Assembly (NCBI GenBank): GCA_021774335.1
Contig: JAJFJD010000033.1
Location: forward strand, 186,001 to 250,000
DNA from: Alphaproteobacteria bacterium
GTDB taxonomy: Bacteria; Pseudomonadota; Alphaproteobacteria; UBA8366
Direction: 5' to 3'
DNA: 64,000 nt
The notes below the pieces were generated by a model. It did not search any database. It worked only from the letters and a program-made list of their open reading frames with translations, and was not told where the DNA came from. Shown piece after piece: positions 8,555-16,620 of this stretch (position 1 is the first letter of the stretch; each line of letters begins with the position of its first letter). The position numbers and the translations under genes are program-made.

Positions 8555-9781
8555 CTATAGTTCCGCATACATGCGGCCGGGATTGAGCAGGCCGCGCGGA
8601 TCGAAGTTTTCCTTCACGCGCTTCGATAGGGCGGCCACCCCAGCGGACGACGGATGGAACACGGAAACCGCGGCACGCACCGGCTCCGGCGCGCGGATCA
8701 GCGTGGCATGCCCGCCGGTCGCATCGACCGCCGCGCGAATGGTATCGGCAGCGCCATCCTGCGGCGCGTCCACCGCCAGCCAGACCAACCCGCCGCCCCA
8801 GTCGAGGAACGCATCGCCACCGAGCGATTCCGTCAGTTCCTCAGCCAGCGCCGGCCCGGCCGTGGGTGCCACGGAAATCTTCCAGACACAGCGGCGATCG
8901 CCCTCCGCGGCAAACGGCATGACATCGCGCACCTCGCGCCAAAACCCGCTGCTGTTATGGCTGTGCAGCTCTTCCGTTTCACCGAAGGCCGCCAATTGCT
9001 TGCGCAGCGCCGCGACGCGGTACTCGACCGACGGCCCCGGCCCTTCGACCCGGATCGCCGTGACACTACCGCCCGCCTCCGCGACATAGGACGTCTTCGA
9101 CCGCGCCGCCGAGTTGGCGGGGAGACAGGCAGCACCCGACACTTCGTAAGGACTCTTCAAGGCGGCCGTCATCGCCTGACCCGACGTTTCCAAGTCGAGA
9201 CCGAGCACCAGAACCGTCCAAGCCTTCTCGGCGACCGGCAAGACCTTGACCGTCAGATCGGTCATCGCCCCCAGCGTGCCCCAGGACCCGCAGAGCAGCT
9301 TGGACAAGTCGTATCCCGTCACATTCTTCACGACACGGCCACCGGACTTGAAAGCCTCGCCCCGGCCACTCACCGCGTTGAACCCCAGGAAATGATCGCG
9401 CGCCGCACCGGCCTTGATGCGCCGTGGTCCGGACAGATTGCAGGCGATCATCCCGCCGAGCGTACCCGCCTCTGTCAGCCCGCCAAGCAGGGGGCCATAG
9501 TCGGGCGGCTCGAATGCCAGTTGCTGACGCGACTCCGCGAGTGTCGCCTCGATCTCCGACAGCAGCGTGCCGGGCCCGGCGCTTAACACCAGTTCCTCGG
9601 CTTCGTAAAGGCTGATCCCCTTGAGCGCGGACAGTTCCAGAACCGTCTCCGCGTTACTGGGTCGGCCGAGGCCGCGCTTGCTACCGGCGCCGATGATCTC
9701 CAGCGGGATCTCTTCGGCTATGGCCCACGCCACCGCATCCTTGACCTGTTCCGGGGTTTCCGGTTTGAAATGCTCCGCCAT
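8555..9781 (-). CDS. glcE: Glycolate oxidase FAD-binding subunit GlcE
   Basis: GlcE is the second flavin-binding subunit of glycolate oxidase. It has an FAD-binding type 4 domain: IIGAGSKRGLGRP near residue 35, a GTLLSEIEATLA segment, and GGLTEAGTLGGMIACNLSGPRRIKAGAARD for the adenine/pyrophosphate site, shorter than in GlcD. The C-terminal LNPGRMY motif is shared with GlcD. At 408 residues it is slightly longer than E. coli GlcE. It lies 9 bp after glcD and 9 bp before glcF, clearly in one operon. Confidence 0.92.
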   Translation of the reverse strand: MAEHFKPETPEQVKDAVAWAIAEEIPLEIIGAGSKRGLGRPSNAETVLELSALKGISLYEAEELVLSAGPGTLLSEIEATLAESRQQLAFEPPDYGPLLGGLTEAGTLGGMIACNLSGPRRIKAGAARDHFLGFNAVSGRGEAFKSGGRVVKNVTGYDLSKLLCGSWGTLGAMTDLTVKVLPVAEKAWTVLVLGLDLETSGQAMTAALKSPYEVSGAACLPANSAARSKTSYVAEAGGSVTAIRVEGPGPSVEYRVAALRKQLAAFGETEELHSHNSSGFWREVRDVMPFAAEGDRRCVWKISVAPTAGPALAEELTESLGGDAFLDWGGGLVWLAVDAPQDGAADTIRAAVDATGGHATLIRAPEPVRAAVSVFHPSSAGVAALSKRVKENFDPRGLLNPGRMYAEL

Positions 9782-9790
9782 CCGGTGCCC

Positions 9791-11278
9791 CTAGAAGCGC
9801 GGGATGTCCGGGAACGGCATTTTGCCGCCGTGGATATGCATGCGGCCCAGTTCGGCGCAACGATGCAGGGTCGGAAAAACTTTGCCGGGATTGAGCAGGC
9901 TGTCCGGATCGAAGGCGCATTTGACCCGCTGCTGCTGCTTGAGGTCGTCCTCGCTGAACATCACCGGCATGAGATCGCGCTTTTCCACACCGACACCGTG
10001 TTCGCCGGTCAGGACGCCGCCGACTTCGACGCAGAGTCTGAGAATGTCGGAGCCGAAATCCTCCGCCCTCTCAAGTTCACCCGGCTCATTGGCATCGTAG
10101 AGGATCAACGGATGCAGGTTGCCGTCGCCTGCATGAAAGACGTTCGCGACGCGCAGGCCATATTTCTGGGACAGCTCGTTCATGCGGGTCAGGACAATCG
10201 GCAGTTTCCCGCGCGGGATCGTGCCGTCCATGCAGTAGTAGTCCGGCGAAATCCGGCCGACGGCTGGGAACGCCGCCTTGCGTCCCGCCCAGAACCGGGT
10301 CCGTTCGTCCTCGTCCTGCGACACGCGGACGGTGACCGCCTTGTTCGCCTTGGCAATTTCCTCTACCCGGTCGATCAGATAGTCGACTTCGGTCTCCGGA
10401 CCATCCAGTTCCACGATCAGCAGGGCTTCCACATCCATCGGGTATCCGGCGTGAACGAAATCCTCCGCCGCGTGGATCGCCGGGCGGTCCATCATTTCCA
10501 TGCCGCCGGGAATGATGCCCGCGCCGATTACGCCCGCAACGCAGGCGCCCGCGTCTTCGCTGGTCGGGAAGCCAACCAGCACGGCGCGCGCGGTTTCGGG
10601 CTTGCGCAACAAGCGAACAGTCACTTCGGTAACGACCCCCAGCAATCCTTCCGACCCGGTCAACACGCCAAGCAGGTCATATCCTTCGGCGTCCAGATGG
10701 GACCCGCCGATGCGGATCACCTCGCCGTCGATCAGGACCAGCTCCAGGCCAAGTACATTATTTGTCGTCAGACCGTATTTCAGGCAGTGCACGCCGCCTG
10801 AATTCTCGGCGATGTTGCCGCCGATGGTGCAGGCGATCTGGCTTGACGGGTCCGGCGCGTAATAGAAATCGTCATCGCTGACCGCCGTACTGATCGCCAG
10901 ATTGGTGACGCCCGGCTGCACCACTGCGCAGCGATTGTCATAGTCGACATCCAGGATGCGGTTGAATTTCGCCATGCCGAGCAGAATGCCGTCTTCCAGC
11001 GGCAGCGCACCGCCCGAAAGCGACGTGCCGGCGCCGCGCGGCACGACTTTCACACCGTTCTCGTTGCAATAGCGCAGAACGTCGCTGACCTGCTGTGTCG
11101 TTTCAGGCAACACGACGATCATCGGCAATTGCTGATAAGCGGTCAGGCCGTCGCTTTCATAAGGACGAAGCTCATTTTCTTCGACGATCACGCCTTCGCC
11201 GGGGACGATCGCGCGGAGCGCCGCGGCGATCTCGAGCCGGCGGGCAATGATGTCACGATCCGGGTCTGGCATCTTCAT
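9791..11278 (-). CDS. glcD: Glycolate oxidase catalytic subunit GlcD
   Basis: GlcD is the FAD-linked catalytic subunit oxidising glycolate (and often D-lactate) to the 2-oxoacid. The FAD-binding type 4 domain shows VVPRGAGTSLSGGALP, PDPSSQIACTIGGNIAENSGG and LTGSEGLLGVVTEVT. The C-terminal FAD-linked oxidase domain has NVFHAGDGNLHPL, GEHGVGVEKRDLM and a final LNPGKVFP. The start is taken at the ATG at 11278; a TTG six codons upstream is possible. It is the first gene of glcD-glcE-glcF-methyltransferase. The regulator GlcC is not nearby. Confidence 0.94.
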   Translation of the reverse strand: MKMPDPDRDIIARRLEIAAALRAIVPGEGVIVEENELRPYESDGLTAYQQLPMIVVLPETTQQVSDVLRYCNENGVKVVPRGAGTSLSGGALPLEDGILLGMAKFNRILDVDYDNRCAVVQPGVTNLAISTAVSDDDFYYAPDPSSQIACTIGGNIAENSGGVHCLKYGLTTNNVLGLELVLIDGEVIRIGGSHLDAEGYDLLGVLTGSEGLLGVVTEVTVRLLRKPETARAVLVGFPTSEDAGACVAGVIGAGIIPGGMEMMDRPAIHAAEDFVHAGYPMDVEALLIVELDGPETEVDYLIDRVEEIAKANKAVTVRVSQDEDERTRFWAGRKAAFPAVGRISPDYYCMDGTIPRGKLPIVLTRMNELSQKYGLRVANVFHAGDGNLHPLILYDANEPGELERAEDFGSDILRLCVEVGGVLTGEHGVGVEKRDLMPVMFSEDDLKQQQRVKCAFDPDSLLNPGKVFPTLHRCAELGRMHIHGGKMPFPDIPRF

Positions 11279-11383
11279 GGCGCGACACTCAAGCAATTCA
11301 CCCCAATATCCAGGATATCATGGGCGTTCCCACCCGGAAACGCCATGCAAAATCGCACCGGGGACGCACCGTGAATACGGCAA

Positions 11384-11409
11384 CAAAAAACCGCGCCAAA
11401 GGCGCGGTT
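11384..11409 (-). terminator. Rho-independent terminator of rpmJ
   Basis: On the minus strand a 9-bp stem AACCGCGCC/GGCGCGGTT with a TTT loop runs into a T-tract (11385-11390 on the complement). A second perfect 7-bp hairpin, CGCGGCG/CGCCGCG with a TCAG loop (11420-11437), lies between this terminator and the rpmJ stop, giving a double-hairpin 3' end. Confidence 0.9.
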
Positions 11410-11443
11410 GGTCCGGACACGCGGCGTCAGCGCCGCGCTATCC

Positions 11444-11569
11444 TTAACCCTGGCGGGCTTTAAATCGCGGGTTAGTCTTATTGATCACGTAGATACGGCC
11501 TTTGCGACGCACGACACGGCATTCCTTGTGACGCGTTTTCAAGGTCTTCAACGAGCTTACGACTTTCAT
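11444..11569 (-). CDS. rpmJ: 50S ribosomal protein bL36
   Basis: The 41-residue reading frame begins [20 protein letters not shown] and ends NPRFKARQG, a textbook bL36. It lacks the CxxC...C...H zinc ribbon, so it is the zinc-independent form, and contains a single cysteine (residue 17). bL36 binds 23S rRNA late in assembly of the large subunit. GGGAG sits 7 nt upstream of the ATG, and a strong terminator follows the stop. It stands alone, outside the spc operon, as is usual in alphaproteobacteria. It is easily missed because of its size. Confidence 0.96.
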   Translation of the reverse strand: MKVVSSLKTLKTRHKECRVVRRKGRIYVINKTNPRFKARQG

Positions 11570-11686
11570 GGCCTACTCCCGGGCTCTTTCCTGTATCTCA
11601 ACAGCGGCGGACCATATGGAGCGGCGGGCCGCTTGTCAATGCCAAGCGGCCGGATTCAGACCTCACCGGATGGGAAATTCCGAGCG

Positions 11687-12664
11687 TCAGGATTTGCTGC
11701 TGGTTCGGCTCAATTCCATGTAGCCGTAGCGCAGACAACCGCTGTTGATGGCGGTGATCCGGCGTTTCATCACCTCGGCTTCGCGCATCAAGGCGTCCAC
11801 GAAGGGGCGGTCGAGCGTTTCCTTGGTGATATTGTTGGAAAAGTCGGTCCAGCTATCGAGCAGGAGCCGCCGGTATCCGTCGGTTTCATCCCGGAAAAGC
11901 GCGACCTGCAGCCCACATCGCCCACATTCTTCCTGGAATTCGCCCAGGGTCCACGGTTCGATCTCCGTATCGCCCGCCATGGCCTGCATCTGTGTGCTCG
12001 ACCGCAGATCGGTCCGGCTCAGCATCAGATCGGTCACCATGATCCGGCCGTTCGACGCCAGCGCCTTTTCCGCCTGGGCCAGCAACCGCTCGCGTCCCGC
12101 CGTTTGCGCCAGGCGTTCGCGGATAATGACCACGTCATACGCCTGATCCGCCAAGGAAATCGTTTCCGGATCATAATTGGAAATCGGGACCCGCGCCTCC
12201 AGGCCGCGGATCAGGGAAATCTTCATCCCCAGCTCGGCGACATCGGCATCCGGCTCCAGCCCCATCACGGTCGCGCCGAACTGCAGGGCGGCGGCGCGGA
12301 TGGTCCCGCCGAGCCCGGCCGCAAGATCCAGCACCGTATGGGTCTTCTGCAGGTCGATATACTTCAGGAACTGGGTCGTGACCTCCTGCCCGCCGGGCAA
12401 CGAGAAGCCTTCGCCATAGAGGCGCGACCACAGGCGATAGCGTAGATCCGCCCATTCTTCGCTGCTGCCACTTTCCGCCGTCGGCGCATCGACGACGATC
12501 AAACGGTTGCGCCGAACCGACGCCGACTGGCCCTGACGCACCATGGCGCCAGGCTCAACGCCATCCCACCAGGCGCGAAAACGGACGGCGAAGGGGACGT
12601 AATCGTCCCCCTGGCCAGGATTGGAAGCCGCATTGGAAGCGACTTGCTGAGACGTACTCACCAC
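11687..12664 (-). CDS. SAM-dependent methyltransferase under a CtrA box
   Basis: This 325-residue protein carries a methyltransferase fold in its second half. Motif I is VLDLAAGLGGTIRAAA (about residues 111-126), followed by VMGLEPDADVAELG and ANGRIMVTDLML-like motif IV/V sequence (ASNGRIMVTDLM). The LYGEGFSLPGG segment before motif I resembles the region preceding motif I in phosphoethanolamine- and sterol-type N/C-methyltransferases. The N-terminal 80 residues are unlike anything I recognise. Two consecutive GTG codons begin the frame; the first is used here. A perfect CtrA box lies 53 bp upstream, which suggests cell-cycle control. Confidence 0.8.
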   Translation of the reverse strand: MVSTSQQVASNAASNPGQGDDYVPFAVRFRAWWDGVEPGAMVRQGQSASVRRNRLIVVDAPTAESGSSEEWADLRYRLWSRLYGEGFSLPGGQEVTTQFLKYIDLQKTHTVLDLAAGLGGTIRAAALQFGATVMGLEPDADVAELGMKISLIRGLEARVPISNYDPETISLADQAYDVVIIRERLAQTAGRERLLAQAEKALASNGRIMVTDLMLSRTDLRSSTQMQAMAGDTEIEPWTLGEFQEECGRCGLQVALFRDETDGYRRLLLDSWTDFSNNITKETLDRPFVDALMREAEVMKRRITAINSGCLRYGYMELSRTSSKS

Positions 12665-12716
12665 CGATCCTGCTGCTCTCGATTGTTGAAATCCAAAGCA
12701 GAGTAGGAAAAACAGA

Positions 12717-12732
12717 TTAACGCACCCTTAAC
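12717..12732. promoter_or_regulatory. Predicted CtrA-binding box
   Basis: TTAACGCACCCTTAAC matches the CtrA consensus TTAA-N7-TTAAC exactly. It lies in an A/T-rich intergenic stretch, 53 bp upstream of the GTG start of the methyltransferase on the minus strand, a usual position for CtrA activation or repression. Function is inferred from the motif alone. Confidence 0.65.
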
Positions 12733-12775
12733 CTTTGAATTCCGAAAATCTTCCTATCAACATATTGAAACAATT

Positions 12776-12794
12776 CATAAATTGCGAATTTATG
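12776..12794. promoter_or_regulatory. Perfect 8-bp inverted repeat upstream of methyltransferase
   Basis: CATAAATTGCGAATTTATG consists of two perfect 8-bp arms around a GCG centre. It lies between the CoA-transferase stop and the CtrA box, about 110 bp upstream of the methyltransferase start. It has no T-tract, so it reads better as a dimer-binding operator than as a terminator. Its TTGCGAAT centre recurs in the palindrome at 26232-26253. Confidence 0.5.
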
Positions 12795-12885
12795 CAGGGT
12801 TGAAAGCCACCGCCGGCCAGCATAGGGCCAGCGAATCGCCATCCGCCGGGCGCGGGTGGCCTCAGTTTAAGGCGCGCTGGCTCGG

Positions 12886-14103
12886 CTAGACCACGCCGCG
12901 GGACCGCAATTCCTCGACCGACGCCGAGTCCATTCCGAGATATTCGCCGAGCAATTCCTCGGTGTGCTGACCAAGCGTCGGCGGCGATTGCCGGTAGCTA
13001 ACCGGTGTGCCCGACATCTTGATCGGGCTGGCGATCAGCTTGGCCGGGCGGCCGCCGGTCGCCGGATGGTCCATCTCGATCACCATCTCGCGCGCCTTGA
13101 CCTGCGGGTCGTCGAACACGTCGCTGAGCTCGTTGATGGGGCCGCAGCCGATCTTTTCTTTTTCCAGATTTTCGATCCACCATGCCAACGGCTTCACGCG
13201 GGTGATGTCGTTCAGCGCCTCCGTCACGGCTTCCCGGTTTCGGACCCGTTCGACCGCGGTCTTGAAGCGATCGTCATCCAGCAGATTCTCACAGCCCGCC
13301 ACCTTGCAGAAACGCTCGAAGGTCGGATCATTGCCAACCGACAGGACGAAATACCCGTCCGATGCTGGCATCACCTGATACGGCACGATATTCGGATGCT
13401 GGTTCCCCAGGCGCTCGGGATTCTCATTGGTCGCCAGGTAGTTCATGCCCTGGTTGGCAAGCCACGCGACATGCGCGTCCAGCATGCTGATATCGAGATG
13501 CTGCCCCTCGCCGGTCAACTGTTGATGACGCACGGCGGCGAGGATCGCGACGGCCGCATACATGCCGGACATCAGATCTGCGATCGACACGCCCACCTTC
13601 ATAGGCTCGCCTGCCGGTTCGCCGGTCAAGCTCATCACGCCGCCCATCGCCTGGATCAGCGCGTCATAGGCCGGGCGCGCCGCATAGGGCCCGGTGTGAC
13701 CGAAGCCGGTGACCGAACAATAGATCAAGCGCGGGAACTCCGTTTTCAGATCGTCATATCCAAGCCCGTATTTCGCCAAGGTACCGGTCTTGAAGTTCTC
13801 CGCGAGGATATCGGCCTTGGCGACCAGACGTTTGGCGATCGCCTGCCCCTCCGGATCGCTGAGGTTCAGGGTCATCGACCGCTTGTTTCGGTTCGTCCCC
13901 GCGAAATACGCGCTTTCCTCGCTGTCTTCCCCGTCCGGCAGCGGCAGATAGGGCGGCGCGAAGTTGCGGGTGTCGTCGCCGACGTCGGGCCGCTCGATCT
14001 TGATCACTTCGGCGCCCAGGTCGCCGAGAATTTGCGTACAGTGCGGCCCCGCGAGAATCCGCGTGAGATCGAACACAACCAGGCCGGTGAGCGGACCCTT
14101 CAT
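12886..14103 (-). CDS. CaiB/BaiF (family III) CoA-transferase
   Basis: Family III CoA-transferases move CoA between carboxylic acids (formyl/oxalyl-CoA, carnitine, succinyl/itaconyl or methylfumaryl-CoA types). The N-terminal signature is VVFDLTRILAGPHCTQILGD, followed by GAEVIKIERPDVGDDTR; the aspartate in MLDAHVAWLANQG fits the catalytic aspartate region, and LADILAENFKTG-type sequence (KADILAENFKTG) is present. The C-terminal LGQHTEELLGEYLG is also typical. The ATG at 14103 has GAAAGGAAAAG upstream and gives 405 residues; a longer frame would run into the divergent membrane-protein gene. The acyl substrate is not predictable here. Confidence 0.9.
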   Translation of the reverse strand: MKGPLTGLVVFDLTRILAGPHCTQILGDLGAEVIKIERPDVGDDTRNFAPPYLPLPDGEDSEESAYFAGTNRNKRSMTLNLSDPEGQAIAKRLVAKADILAENFKTGTLAKYGLGYDDLKTEFPRLIYCSVTGFGHTGPYAARPAYDALIQAMGGVMSLTGEPAGEPMKVGVSIADLMSGMYAAVAILAAVRHQQLTGEGQHLDISMLDAHVAWLANQGMNYLATNENPERLGNQHPNIVPYQVMPASDGYFVLSVGNDPTFERFCKVAGCENLLDDDRFKTAVERVRNREAVTEALNDITRVKPLAWWIENLEKEKIGCGPINELSDVFDDPQVKAREMVIEMDHPATGGRPAKLIASPIKMSGTPVSYRQSPPTLGQHTEELLGEYLGMDSASVEELRSRGVV

Positions 14104-14219
14104 CGTTTCTTTTCCTTTCAATGCCTGTATTCTTGGCTCGTCCTTCTTACCCATCGGCGTGCCCCACGACAAGGCACCGTGGAAGATGGACTTCGGACGT
14201 CGGCGCGAAAGGTCGGTTC

Positions 14220-15551
14220 TTGAACGTCATCTTCTTTGCCATCGTGCTGGTCTCCTTCCTGATCGCGGGCTATCGGCAGATCGTGGTTCCGTCGATTGCC
14301 GGTCAGCCGACGCCGATGGACCTCCTGTCGACCGGCACCATCGAAGCCGCTAAAGGCTCGGTCACCCTGGCGCTCGGTCTGGTCGGCGTGATGGCGCTGT
14401 TCCTCGGCCTGATGAAGGTCGCGGAGGCTGGCGGACTGCTGACCATCATCGCGCGCCTGATGCGGCCGATCATGGTGCGGCTGTTCCCGGATGTCCCGGC
14501 GGACCATCCGGCCATGGGCGCGATCATCATGAACCTGTCGGCCAATGTCATGGGCCTCGGCAACGCGGCGACGCCATTCGGCATCCGCGCGATGCAGGAA
14601 CTCGACAAGCTGAACCCGCAAAAGGGTACCGCGACGAATTCGATGGCGCTTTTCCTCGCCATCAACACGTCGAGCATCACGGTATTACCGACCGGCGTCA
14701 TCGCGTTGCGGGCAGCGGCCGGGTCGGATGATCCCGCCGGTATTCTTCCGACAACGTTGTTCGCAACCGTCTGTTCGACGATCGTCGCCATCGCCGCGGC
14801 GAAGCTGTACGGCCGCTATTGGCCGGCATCCACCCCATCCGCGACCGAAACGGCAAGGACCGTGACCGAACCAGAGACAGCCGATAGTGCTGTGGAAACC
14901 GAAAGCGAGGCAGTCGCCGACGCGGCGGCCAGCGTTTCCGGCGCCGAATCCTATCCGATGTGGGCCACGGTGACGGCCATCCTGGCGGTCCTGGCGTTGA
15001 TCCCATTGTCCATTCTACATGGCCGAGCCATCTCGCCTTGGATCATCCCCGGATTGATCGTCACGCTGCTCGGATTCGGCGTCATCCGCCGCGTGCCGAT
15101 TTACGAGGTCTTCGTCGAAGGCGCGAAAGACGGCTTCCAGGTCGCCATCCGCATCATCCCTTATCTCGTCGCCATCCTGGTCGCCGTCGGCATGTTCCGG
15201 TCGAGCGGTGCGATGGAAATGGTGATTGGCCCGCTCGGCGCGCTGACGAAACTGGTCGGGCTCCCGGCCGAAGCGCTGCCGATGGCATTGCTGCGACCGT
15301 TGTCCGGTTCCGGCGCGTATGGCTATCTCAGCGCGATCATCCAGGATCCCGCGATCGGGCCGGACAGCTACACCGGGTTCCTGGTCAGCACCTTGCAAGG
15401 CTCGACGGAGACGACCTTCTACGTTCTTGCCGTCTATTTCGGCGCGGTGCAGATAAAACGGATACGCCACGCCCTTGCCGCGGGATTGACCGCGGACTTT
15501 GCCGGAATCGTGGCCGCCGTCTTCATCTGCACGCTGCTCTTCGCCGCCTGA
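14220..15551 (+). CDS. Fused SpmA/SpmB-type nucleoside-recognition (Gate) domain membrane protein
   Basis: This is a polytopic inner-membrane protein with two Gate domains of the spore-maturation SpmA/SpmB kind. Domain one (about residues 1-200) has MGAIIMNLSANVMGLGNAATPFGIRAM-type sequence; domain two (about 265-443) has FQVAIRIIPYLVAILVAVGMF and the pore-like ALLRPLSGSGAYG. A hydrophilic, acidic linker rich in Ala, Thr and Glu separates them. The substrate is unknown, and the family occurs widely in non-spore-formers. I choose the TTG at 14220, since family members begin NVIFF and AAAGG lies 7 nt upstream; an ATG at 14121 would add 33 atypical residues and almost touch the divergent gene. 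Confidence 0.85.
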   Translation: MNVIFFAIVLVSFLIAGYRQIVVPSIAGQPTPMDLLSTGTIEAAKGSVTLALGLVGVMALFLGLMKVAEAGGLLTIIARLMRPIMVRLFPDVPADHPAMGAIIMNLSANVMGLGNAATPFGIRAMQELDKLNPQKGTATNSMALFLAINTSSITVLPTGVIALRAAAGSDDPAGILPTTLFATVCSTIVAIAAAKLYGRYWPASTPSATETARTVTEPETADSAVETESEAVADAAASVSGAESYPMWATVTAILAVLALIPLSILHGRAISPWIIPGLIVTLLGFGVIRRVPIYEVFVEGAKDGFQVAIRIIPYLVAILVAVGMFRSSGAMEMVIGPLGALTKLVGLPAEALPMALLRPLSGSGAYGYLSAIIQDPAIGPDSYTGFLVSTLQGSTETTFYVLAVYFGAVQIKRIRHALAAGLTADFAGIVAAVFICTLLFAA

Positions 15552-15753
15552 CCCCGGCAAATTTTTCCGATATCCGACAATCATTGCAGCCGCGACGGCT
15601 GACATGTCGCCGTTTTGTCGTCATTTGCAGATCCAGGCGAGCAGAAAAGCGCCATTCCCTATTGAAACTCAAGCAGTTACGTAAACTATCCGGCAACCGG
15701 CAAGTTTCTTGCATTTATCTCCATAGAATTGCGTTAGGCGGAGACAGAGGCAG

Positions 15754-16581
15754 ATGCAAGTACAGGCAATCGACCAAGAACCGACACTCAATGATATCCT
15801 GGCGATCGACTCGGAGGAACTGGCCGAGCGGATGCTCGAGCCGGCCACGATGCGGGCGATCTACGAAGACACAGAGGAAATCATCGGCCGGAGCCGTACG
15901 CCGGACAGCCTCTATTCGCTGGTGCACAACGCGATCAAGACGATGGGCGAGGTCTGGGGCAACCTGGCGGAAGACTCCGAACCTTCCGCCTGCCGCAAGG
16001 GATGCTCCATGTGCTGCCATCAGTCCGTGATGGTCACCGCGCCGGAAGTGCTGCTGACCGTTAAGCTGTTGCGCGATAACCTCGCCGACGCCGAGATCGA
16101 CCAGCTGCAAGCCCGGGTCGCCGACCGCGCGAAAGAGATCGAAGGCCGAACGACTAACCAACGCATGGACAGCCGGATCGCTTGCGCTTTTCTCGTAGAC
16201 GATATCTGTTCCATCTATCCGGCGCGTCCGCTGCAATGCCGCGGCGGATATTCTGAAGATGTCGAGTATTGCCGCAGTCTTTTCGATGACCGCGAGACCA
16301 CGCAGCAGGGCGTCGCCGACGGTAGCGTGGACGGCCGTTACATGCTGATCCCGAAAATGCTGTATGATAGCGCGCAAGTCGGCATGGCCGGTGCGCTGAA
16401 GGCCGAAGGATTAAGCGCCGACCCGCTCGAATTCACCGCCGCAATGGCAGTGGCACTCGCCGATCCGAATATCACCGAAAAATGGCTGCAGGGATGGCCT
16501 GTATTCGACGGCGCGCGGCTCGTCCGTCAGGCCTCCGCCAACGGCGACCAATACATTACCGAGGCAGACGCAGCCGTCTGA
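15754..16581 (+). CDS. YkgJ family cysteine-cluster protein
   Basis: The 275-residue protein carries the YkgJ/FliB-like cysteine cluster: CRKGCSMCCHQSVMV (about residues 84-98), then RIACAFLVDDICSIYPARPLQCRGGYS with three more cysteines, and VEYCRSLF. Such clusters are thought to bind zinc or an iron-sulfur centre; biochemical roles are mostly unknown. The N-terminal 80 residues are acidic and helical. An ATG preceded by GGCGGAGACAGAGGC starts it. It lies between a membrane protein gene and a convergent protease gene and shows no operon partner. Confidence 0.85.
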   Translation: MQVQAIDQEPTLNDILAIDSEELAERMLEPATMRAIYEDTEEIIGRSRTPDSLYSLVHNAIKTMGEVWGNLAEDSEPSACRKGCSMCCHQSVMVTAPEVLLTVKLLRDNLADAEIDQLQARVADRAKEIEGRTTNQRMDSRIACAFLVDDICSIYPARPLQCRGGYSEDVEYCRSLFDDRETTQQGVADGSVDGRYMLIPKMLYDSAQVGMAGALKAEGLSADPLEFTAAMAVALADPNITEKWLQGWPVFDGARLVRQASANGDQYITEADAAV

Positions 16582-16620
16582 CCTTAGCGGAGCGTTTATC
16601 CTAGAGGTACGCTTTGGACG

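Noticed and set aside
8475..9586. Long frames on the plus strand across glcE/glcF, such as 8654-9586
   Set aside because: They are Arg/Pro-rich shadows of the glc genes caused by high GC content.
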